Below are positions 26,528 to 32,908 of a stretch of DNA of 64,000 nt, piece by piece. How positions within the stretch are numbered: the first letter of the stretch is position 1; every line of letters begins with the position of its first letter. Below the pieces are notes generated by a model. It saw only the letters and a list, made by a program, of their open reading frames with translations. It had not been told where the DNA came from and made no database searches. Made by a program: the position numbers and the translations under genes. The stretch comes from JAHBXL01 sp964409775 (GTDB taxonomy: Bacteria; Planctomycetota; Phycisphaerae; Phycisphaerales; UBA1924). The stretch lies in the NCBI GenBank assembly GCA_964409775.1, contig CAYPEI010000004.1, forward strand, positions 62,001 through 126,000, in the 5' to 3' direction.

Positions 26528-29455
26528 ATGTCGGACGCGGTCTTCGAACACTTTGCCCTGCACGGCCTGCCGCTGGCGACCAGCGCCAACGAGCCGCTGC
26601 CGCTGATCGATCCCGGCGCGGTGTGGCTGGTTACGCAGGGGCACGTGGATGTGGTCGCGATGACCATCACACGCGAGGAGGCCTCGAGCGAACTTCAACG
26701 CACGCACCTGCTCCGGATCGTCAAGGGCCAGTTGATGTTCGGCCTGCACCCGCCCAAGGGCGGACAGAACGTGCTCCTGCTGGGGTTTGGCTCGGCCGAT
26801 GGGCAGGTCGCGAGGCTGAGCGTGGCGAAACTCGCGGAACTGGCCGAGAACCCTGAGCATCGCGCCGAGGTGATGGCGGCGATCGACCGTTGGGTGTCGA
26901 CCGTGTGTGCGCTGTGCGCCCACGAACTCCCACCCAGCGGTGCGCAGAACCTGCGTTCGGGCACGCCGCTGGAACTCGGGCCGGGCCACTGCGCCCAGCC
27001 GCAGGCGGGGGTTCTCTGGCTGCGATTCGCCGAGGGCTCCGCGCGGTTCATGGGCCACGAAGGTCCGTGCGAGATCGGCAACTGCAAAGGGCCGATGGTC
27101 GTTCCGGTCTCCAAGGACGCGTGGCTGCAGGCCGATGATGCCGGCTGCCGGATCGAGCCCCTTCCCTCGTCACGGGTCGAGCCCGATGAGTCCTTCTGGC
27201 GCGGGCTGGACTGCTTCAACAGCGCGATCGAGACGCTGATCGACCTGCAGCGCATGCGCGACCGCGAGCGCGACCGCCAGCGCCTCAAGCGCAAGGGCGA
27301 GCAGTCCCGCCGGACCGTCGCGGGCGCGGTGTCGGAACTGGGCTCGGTCCTCCAGAAGCGCGGCACGATGAAGGGCGGCGGGGCCGCGGAGAACGCCCTG
27401 CTCGCGGCGTGCCGCCTCGTCGGGGAGTATCAGGGAACGGCGATGGTCGATCCCGGCGTCGCCGCGCAGCGGGGCGACGCCAACCCGCTCGAGCGCATCG
27501 CACGGGCGAGCCGGTGCATGCTGCGCGAGGTCCGGCTCAAGGGGGACTGGTGGAAGCGCGACAACGGCCCGATCCTCGCGTTCAGGGACGGAGGCGACAC
27601 GCCGGTCGCGCTCATCCCCGATTCGGCATCGTCGTACACGCTTCACAACCCCGCGGATGGTTCGACGACCCGCGTCAACGCGAAGTCGGCGGCCGGGCTG
27701 GAGTCGTCGGCATTCGTGTTCTATCGCGCATTCCCGGACCGGAAACTGACGGGCATGGACCTGGCGGGCTTCGGAATGCTGGGCATCCGCAGGGACATCT
27801 GGACCGTGTTGGTGATGGGCACCATCGGGGGCCTCCTGACGCTGGCGCTGCCGCTGGCGACGGGGATGCTGATCGACTCGGTGATCCCGTCGGCGGACCG
27901 CTCGCAACTGCTGCAACTGGCAGCGGGGCTTGTGGTGGCGGCGCTCGCCGGCGCGGCGTTCCAGGTGACGCGGAACGTGGCCCTGACCCGCATGCAGCAC
28001 CGGTCCGGCTCGGCGATGCAGGGCGCGCTCTGGCACAGGCTGATGAGCCTGCCGGTGAAGTTCTTCGGCGGTCACTCCTCCGGCGATCTGGCGACCCGTG
28101 CCATGGGCATCGACACCATCATGGCCGCGATGTCCACGTCGGTGATCACCACCATCGTCTCCAGCCTCTTCAGCGTCTTCTCGCTCGGGTTGCTCTTCTA
28201 CTACAGCCCCCCCGCGGCGGTGGTCGCGGTCCTGATGATCCTCGTGTTCGTCGTCATCATCATCATCTGCGGCATCGCGCAGTTCCGATTCCAGGCGAGG
28301 CTCGAGGAGGGGCACGGCAAGATGGCCAGCCTGCTCTTCCAGTTGATGAACGGGATCAGCAAGATCCGCGTCGCGGCCGCCGAGGACCGCGCGTTCGCCC
28401 GCTGGGCCTCGGGGTTCAGCAACCTCACGCGGCTGGCGCTGCGATCCCGGATCGTCTCCAACAACCTCACCGTGTTCGCCTCGGTGTTCCCGGTGGCCAC
28501 CTACATGGTGATCTTCCTGCTCATCGGCAAGCAGAGCGCCGCCAGCGCCGGCTTCTCCACCGGTTCCTTCCTCGCGTTCCTCGCGGCGTACACCTCGCTG
28601 CTCCACGCGATGATCGACCTCGGCGCGACCGCCGTGGGTCTGCTGAACATCGTGCCAATCTACCAGCGCCTCGTCCCGATCCTCAAGGCCACCCCGGAAG
28701 TGACCGGCGGCAAGACGCCCGTCGGGCGGCTCCGCGGCTCGATCGAGGTCACCAACGTGAGTTTTCGATATCAGCCCGACGGTCCCCTCATCCTCGACAA
28801 GGTGTCGTTCTCCGCCGAGCCCGGCGAGTTCGTCGCGGTCGTGGGGGCGTCGGGCTCGGGCAAGAGCACGCTGCTCCGGCTGCTGCTGGGGTTCGAGACT
28901 CCCGAGTCGGGAGCGATCGCGTTCGACGGCGCCGATGTCTCGGGGCTGGACCCGCAGGGGCTCCGGCGGCAGATCGGCGTGGTGCTGCAGTCCGGCGATG
29001 TGTTCCCCGGGGACCTGTTCACCAACATCGTCGGTTCGGCCGTCGACCTCACGCACACCGATGCGTGGGAGGCCGCCCGGCAGGCCGGGCTCGACCGCGA
29101 CATCGAGCAGTTCCCGATGGGGATGCACACGGCGATCACCGAGGGCTCGGGGGGCATCTCCGGCGGGCAGAAGCAGCGGCTCATGATCGCCCGGGCGCTG
29201 GTGAGCAAGCCGCGGATCGTGTTCTTCGACGAGGCGACCAGCGCGCTCGACAATCCGACGCAGGCAGTCGTCACGCAGAGCCTGGACCGGCTCCGCGCAA
29301 CGCGCGTGGTCATCGCGCACCGCCTCAGCACGATCGTCGGCGCCGACAAGATCTACGTCATGGACAAGGGGCGGGTGGTCCAGGTTGGAACGTACGAGCA
29401 GATGATCAGTGTCCCCGGCCCGTTCTACGAACTGGTGAAGCGGCAGATCGCCTGA
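26528..29455 (+). CDS. NHLP-type export ABC transporter, second permease/ATPase subunit
   Basis: A 975-residue protein matching the companion subunit of NHLP exporters. The N-terminal 400 residues lack the C39 Cys and contain a nucleotide-binding-like domain with a region resembling a cyclic-nucleotide fold (GAVWLVTQGHVDVVAM) and many charged helices. Six membrane helices follow (about 425-720). The ATPase has Walker A GASGSGKST near 773, signature ISGGQKQRLMIARAL, Walker B IVFFDEATSALD and VIAHRLSTIVG. It likely pairs with the C39 subunit as a heterodimer. AGGA precedes the ATG 41 bp after the previous stop, so the three genes are an operon. The hairpin at 29487-29513 lies just downstream. 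Confidence 0.92.
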   Translation: MSDAVFEHFALHGLPLATSANEPLPLIDPGAVWLVTQGHVDVVAMTITREEASSELQRTHLLRIVKGQLMFGLHPPKGGQNVLLLGFGSADGQVARLSVAKLAELAENPEHRAEVMAAIDRWVSTVCALCAHELPPSGAQNLRSGTPLELGPGHCAQPQAGVLWLRFAEGSARFMGHEGPCEIGNCKGPMVVPVSKDAWLQADDAGCRIEPLPSSRVEPDESFWRGLDCFNSAIETLIDLQRMRDRERDRQRLKRKGEQSRRTVAGAVSELGSVLQKRGTMKGGGAAENALLAACRLVGEYQGTAMVDPGVAAQRGDANPLERIARASRCMLREVRLKGDWWKRDNGPILAFRDGGDTPVALIPDSASSYTLHNPADGSTTRVNAKSAAGLESSAFVFYRAFPDRKLTGMDLAGFGMLGIRRDIWTVLVMGTIGGLLTLALPLATGMLIDSVIPSADRSQLLQLAAGLVVAALAGAAFQVTRNVALTRMQHRSGSAMQGALWHRLMSLPVKFFGGHSSGDLATRAMGIDTIMAAMSTSVITTIVSSLFSVFSLGLLFYYSPPAAVVAVLMILVFVVIIIICGIAQFRFQARLEEGHGKMASLLFQLMNGISKIRVAAAEDRAFARWASGFSNLTRLALRSRIVSNNLTVFASVFPVATYMVIFLLIGKQSAASAGFSTGSFLAFLAAYTSLLHAMIDLGATAVGLLNIVPIYQRLVPILKATPEVTGGKTPVGRLRGSIEVTNVSFRYQPDGPLILDKVSFSAEPGEFVAVVGASGSGKSTLLRLLLGFETPESGAIAFDGADVSGLDPQGLRRQIGVVLQSGDVFPGDLFTNIVGSAVDLTHTDAWEAARQAGLDRDIEQFPMGMHTAITEGSGGISGGQKQRLMIARALVSKPRIVFFDEATSALDNPTQAVVTQSLDRLRATRVVIAHRLSTIVGADKIYVMDKGRVVQVGTYEQMISVPGPFYELVKRQIA

Positions 29456-29486
29456 CGGCGGGCGTGCCGGAAGTGGGCGCAAAGAG

Positions 29487-29513
29487 AAGGGCCGCCGGAT
29501 GACCGGGGCCCTT
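29487..29513 (-). terminator. Hairpin between convergent genes (terminator-like)
   Basis: AAGGGCC at 29487-29493 pairs with GGCCCTT at 29507-29513, and CCGG/CCGG inside the loop can extend it. On the minus strand it is followed by CTCTTT, so it best serves the small repeat-protein gene. No long T-run, hence moderate confidence. Confidence 0.5.
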
Positions 29514-29551
29514 CAGAGCAACGCAATCTCTTCTCACTGCTTGCGGACCGC

Positions 29552-29896
29552 TCAGCCGCGGGTGCCCTTCTTCAGATCCGCGCCGGGGACCTTGACCTTG
29601 ATCCCGCTTCCGTTCGGATCGGTGGGGTCGGGCTTGTTGGCGGCGATCTCGCACTCCTTGCCGCCGCGGCCGCTGATGGCCTTCAGGCCTTCCTTGCCCA
29701 CCGAGACGGTCTTCGATCCGCCGACCTTGGCGTCATACGCCTTCAGGTCGCCGCGGCCGCTCACGGCCTTCAGCCCTTCCTTGCCCGTCGAGACCGTCTT
29801 CGCGCCGCTGACTTTGACGTCGTTGACCTTGAGATCGCCGCGGCCGGAAGCAGACTTCAAGGTGCCCTTGGTGACCTTCGTGGACTTGGTAGCCAT
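29552..29896 (-). CDS. Small Gly/Lys-rich repeat protein, candidate export cargo
   Basis: A 114-residue protein with no recognised family. Residues 13-79 are 2.3 copies of a 29-residue repeat, seen as LKSASGRGD, LKAVSGRGD and LKAISGRGG, with KVSGAKTVS and KVGGSKTVS between. There is one Cys (82), and no signal peptide or membrane helix. GGAG 9 bases before the ATG supports the start. It converges on an NHLP-type exporter with a C39 peptidase, and two GG/GA sites occur (VSGA at 29-32, VGGS at 58-61), so it could be exported cargo; it lacks the usual nitrile-hydratase or Nif11 leader. An intracellular nucleic acid-binding role is the alternative, given its positive charge. Confidence 0.8.
   Translation of the reverse strand: MATKSTKVTKGTLKSASGRGDLKVNDVKVSGAKTVSTGKEGLKAVSGRGDLKAYDAKVGGSKTVSVGKEGLKAISGRGGKECEIAANKPDPTDPNGSGIKVKVPGADLKKGTRG
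29660..29860 (-). repeat. 87-bp tandem repeat coding for the 29-residue repeats
   Basis: About 2.3 direct copies of an 87-bp unit make up most of the small gene. The units are clearly diverged at silent sites but conserve the SGRG and KTVS positions in the protein, which suggests selection on the repeated peptide rather than a fresh duplication. Confidence 0.75.
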
Positions 29897-30041
29897 GTTC
29901 TGAATCTCCGTGTCTGACGGTCCGGCCTGGGTGCTTTCGGAGGGGTCCCGGACGACCCTCGGGCCGGGCGACTTGCCCGTCCCACGGTACCCAGAGGAGC
30001 GCAGAGCGACCCCACCGCGCCACCCGCATCGTCATTTTTTG

Positions 30042-30076
30042 TTCCGGGGCCGTTCCAGATGCCGTCTGCCCCGGAA
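30042..30076. promoter_or_regulatory. Inverted repeat in the leader region of the ECF sigma gene
   Basis: TTCCGGGGC at 30042-30050 is the exact complement of GCCCCGGAA at 30068-30076, with a 17-base loop. A run of six T lies before, not after, the hairpin, so it is not a plus-strand terminator; on the minus strand the following bases are A-rich. It lies about 90 bp before the sigma factor start, between two divergent genes, so an operator or mRNA leader structure is plausible. Confidence 0.4.
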
Positions 30077-30167
30077 ATCGGGGCGAAAAGGGGGTACGCC
30101 GCCGGGGCGACTCCGGTAGACTGCGGCTGATCTCGCGGCCGGGCCTCTTGCCTTTGTGAGGGTTGAC

Positions 30168-30833
30168 ATGCCAATCGAGCACCGATCGTCGTCCGTTCCG
30201 TGCGGAAACTCGACCGACGCGCTGCTGCCGCTGGTCTATGACCAGTTGCGGGCGCTGGCCGGCAGTTACCTCAAGCACGAGCACGGGGACAACCTGCTCG
30301 AGCCCGGCGCGCTCGTGCACGAGACCTACCTGCGGCTCATCGAGAATCCGCCCGAGGCATGGAACGGAACCGGCCACTTCTTCGCGGTCGCGGCGTGCGC
30401 GATGCGGAAGGTGCTGATCGATCATGCCCGCAAGCGCCGCGCGCTCAAGCGCGGATTCGGGCACGCACGTGTCTCGCTGGACTTCATCACCGCGCGCGGC
30501 AAGCGAGAGGTCGAGTTCCAGGAACTCGATGGCATTCTCGATCGTCTCGCCGCGGTCGACGAGCGGGCATGCCGCGTGGTCGAACTGCGGTTCTTCACCG
30601 GGCTGACCAACGAGCAGGTCGCGCAGGTGCTGGGCGTCTCCCGCAAGACCGTGGTGCAGGACTGGGGCCGTGCGCGCGAGTGGCTTGCCGGAGCGCTGGC
30701 GACCGGGGACGGGCCGATGCACAAGTTCAACGGCAAGGCGCCGGCGAAGGAAGTCTCGGGCCGCGGGCCGGAGGTCGTCACCCGGCCGCTGCTCAAGCCC
30801 CGGAGCAAGGCGGCATCGTGGCGCAAGGGCTGA
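30168..30833 (+). CDS. ECF-subfamily RNA polymerase sigma factor (planctomycete-type)
   Basis: A 221-residue sigma-70-related factor of the TIGR02999-like group. Region 2 is LLPLVYDQLRALAGSYL through HETYLRLIENP and FFAVAACAMRKVLIDHARKRRA; region 4 is VVELRFFTGLTNEQVAQVLGVSRKTV with a clear helix-turn-helix. About 40 extra C-terminal residues (basic, with KEVSGRGPE) follow. These factors direct RNA polymerase to specific promoters. The ATG at 30168 is chosen because GAGGG lies 5 bases before; a GTG at 30156 is possible. No anti-sigma gene lies beside it. Position between the export genes and the TolC-like gene suggests, but does not prove, control of that locus. Confidence 0.88.
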   Translation: MPIEHRSSSVPCGNSTDALLPLVYDQLRALAGSYLKHEHGDNLLEPGALVHETYLRLIENPPEAWNGTGHFFAVAACAMRKVLIDHARKRRALKRGFGHARVSLDFITARGKREVEFQELDGILDRLAAVDERACRVVELRFFTGLTNEQVAQVLGVSRKTVVQDWGRAREWLAGALATGDGPMHKFNGKAPAKEVSGRGPEVVTRPLLKPRSKAASWRKG

Positions 30834-30851
30834 AGCGTTGCCGGTGCAGCG

Positions 30852-32477
30852 CTACCACGAGACGCGCGCGGCCCCCAGCAGCATGCCGGTCGCGAAGGCC
30901 AGGTCGATCTGTGCCACCTGGTAGTCGGTGAGGGCGCCGACCTCGGCCGCGCGGGCGTCGGAGAGCCGCGCCTCGGCGTCGAGCACCTCCGTGCTGTTGC
31001 GAAGCCCGATCTGGTACTGCCCCTGTTCGGCGCGATAGTTGGCCGCCTCCGCCGCGGTGTTCTGTCTCGCCGCGATGATCCGCTGCCAACTCGCCTCGAG
31101 GTTGTCCAGCGCCGCGAGCACCTCCTGCTTGATCGACTGCTCCCGGGCCGACTGCGTGGCCAGACGCTGCAGGCGGCTCAGGATTGCCCGGTGGACCCTG
31201 GCCTTCGCGGCCTCGTTGCCGAGGGGCACTTCGGCGTTGAGCCCGACTACCCATCCGTCGGACTCGACCCTCATCAGGCGCTTCGCCGACGAATCGAAGC
31301 CCGCGCCGTAGCCATCGAACCTGTAGACGTAGTCCAGTGTGAACAGCGGGAGTTCCTGGTTCCGGGCGAAGTCGATGGTGCTCGCGTCCTGCGCCAGACG
31401 GAGTTCGAGTTCGAGCATCTCCATGCGCCGGGACAGGGCCACGTCGATCAGTTCGTCGGCCCGGAGTTGGTACCGCGCCGGATCGGGCGCCGAAGCGGGA
31501 ACTAGAAGCGCCGCCGAATCGACGTCGAGTCCGGGCTGGTTGATCAGCCGCTTGAGGTCGCGCTGACGGTCCTTCACAAGGAGTTCGGTCTCGATGATCG
31601 TCGCCAGCCGCCTCGACACGCCGGCCTCGGCGCGGACCACATCGATCCGTGCGCCCACGTTGCCGCGGAACCTCTGCTCGGCCTGATCGAGTTGCTTGAG
31701 CGCCTGCTCGAGTTGCTCCTGCCGAACGGTCAGGAGTCCCTTGGCCTCGTAGAGCAGCCAGTAGGCGCGGTCGACCGCCGCGATCTGCCGGATCACCTCC
31801 AGTTTGGTGCGGGCCTGTGCAATGTCCGTCTCCAGCGCGGCGATGCGGATCGGGTGCGAGTTCGTCCACCGCCCCGCGCTGCGAAGCAGCGGCAGGCTCA
31901 CCGACAGTTCGACATCGGTCGACCACCGGTTGTCCCGGTCGAACTCGCCCAACGTCTCGTTCCGCGCGATCGGCACACGGATGTTCGCCGAGCCACCGGT
32001 GCGCAGCGGAACCCGCACGCCCGCATCCAGGTCGAAGGGATCCGGCGTGACATCCGGAAACACGAGCCCCCGCGCGCGATCGGCCTCGCTGCCGGCGATG
32101 CGACCGACGAACGTCGACTCGAACGCGGCTTCCTCTTCCGTCAGAACCGTCTGCGCGATGTCGGGGTCGAGCATCGCGACCTTGAGGTCGAGGTTGCTCT
32201 GAAGCGTCCACGCGCGGCACTGCTCGATGCTGACTTCAACCAGACTCGGCGCTTGCGCGAACAGGTCAGGGCGCGGCGTTCGGGTTTGGGCAGGATCCTG
32301 TGATCGGGAGGGGTCAGATTTGAGTTCCAGCGGTTCAATCTGCCGGAGTCGGTCGAGCGACGCCCTGGGTCCGTATTCCTGTGGCCGCGTCCGGAATGGG
32401 TCGGAGCAACCCGAGGGTGCGATCGCAAGCCCGGTAAGCAGGGCGGCGAGCAGACAGGGCTTCCAGGCGATCCGCAT
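30852..32477 (-). CDS. TolC-family outer-membrane efflux lipoprotein
   Basis: A 541-residue TolC/CusC-like protein. The signal peptide ends in a lipobox (SGC at about residue 25). The body has the two-fold TolC pattern of long coiled helices and short beta strands: repeated LELRLAQD-type and ARLSDARAAEVGALTDYQVAQIDLAFATG segments. Trimers form an outer-membrane duct used by type I secretion and RND/ABC efflux. GAGGGG before the ATG at 32477 supports the start. It lies beside the NHLP-type exporter and is similar in its N-terminal region and layout to the TolC-like gene at 45391-47154. Confidence 0.88.
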   Translation of the reverse strand: MRIAWKPCLLAALLTGLAIAPSGCSDPFRTRPQEYGPRASLDRLRQIEPLELKSDPSRSQDPAQTRTPRPDLFAQAPSLVEVSIEQCRAWTLQSNLDLKVAMLDPDIAQTVLTEEEAAFESTFVGRIAGSEADRARGLVFPDVTPDPFDLDAGVRVPLRTGGSANIRVPIARNETLGEFDRDNRWSTDVELSVSLPLLRSAGRWTNSHPIRIAALETDIAQARTKLEVIRQIAAVDRAYWLLYEAKGLLTVRQEQLEQALKQLDQAEQRFRGNVGARIDVVRAEAGVSRRLATIIETELLVKDRQRDLKRLINQPGLDVDSAALLVPASAPDPARYQLRADELIDVALSRRMEMLELELRLAQDASTIDFARNQELPLFTLDYVYRFDGYGAGFDSSAKRLMRVESDGWVVGLNAEVPLGNEAAKARVHRAILSRLQRLATQSAREQSIKQEVLAALDNLEASWQRIIAARQNTAAEAANYRAEQGQYQIGLRNSTEVLDAEARLSDARAAEVGALTDYQVAQIDLAFATGMLLGAARVSW

Positions 32478-32908
32478 CCGGGTACCCCTCACGCAGCCCC
32501 CGCATCCCCTTGGAATCCGTCCGAGAGGCGGCCGAGAACCGCCCAACGGGTGAAACCCTACCGGGTTTTGCCGAGATCTGCAATTCCAAAGCCAGGTCCG
32601 GGAATCGCGATGCAGCGTGCGGTGCCGGGTGGAATTGGCTGGAATCCGTTCGCAATTGGGGGTTGCGGGCACGAAACCCGGGGGTATTCTTTCAGAGCGG
32701 GCGTCCGTGCGCCCCAATCGGCCTTGGTTCCCCGAGATTTGGCGACGGTGTTTCCCGCCTGGGCGGATCGTGTGGGCGGCAGGGATGTTCTTGCTGTTGA
32801 CCGATCCGGCTTCAAGATCAGGCAACCGCGCGGAGTTTCGGGCCGAACAAACAGACTCGTTGATGTTCTTGGGCGGTCGTTCGTGCCGCCCTGAAGGAGA
32901 AGCATGCG
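32478..32908. promoter_or_regulatory. 431-bp divergent intergenic region with two hairpins
   Basis: The spacer separates the TolC-like gene from the metalloprotease gene. It holds a small A-AACCC/GGGTTT-T hairpin at about 32549-32567 that looks like a weak terminator, and GGGCGG/CCGCCC at 32871-32891 directly before the metalloprotease Shine-Dalgarno AGGAG at 32895-32899. No convincing ORF and no clear -35/-10 pair. Confidence 0.45.

Noticed and set aside
29487..29513. Hairpin after the NHLP ABC gene as a strong plus-strand terminator
   Set aside because: The bases after the stem on the plus strand are CAGAGC, not T-rich; it suits the minus-strand gene better.
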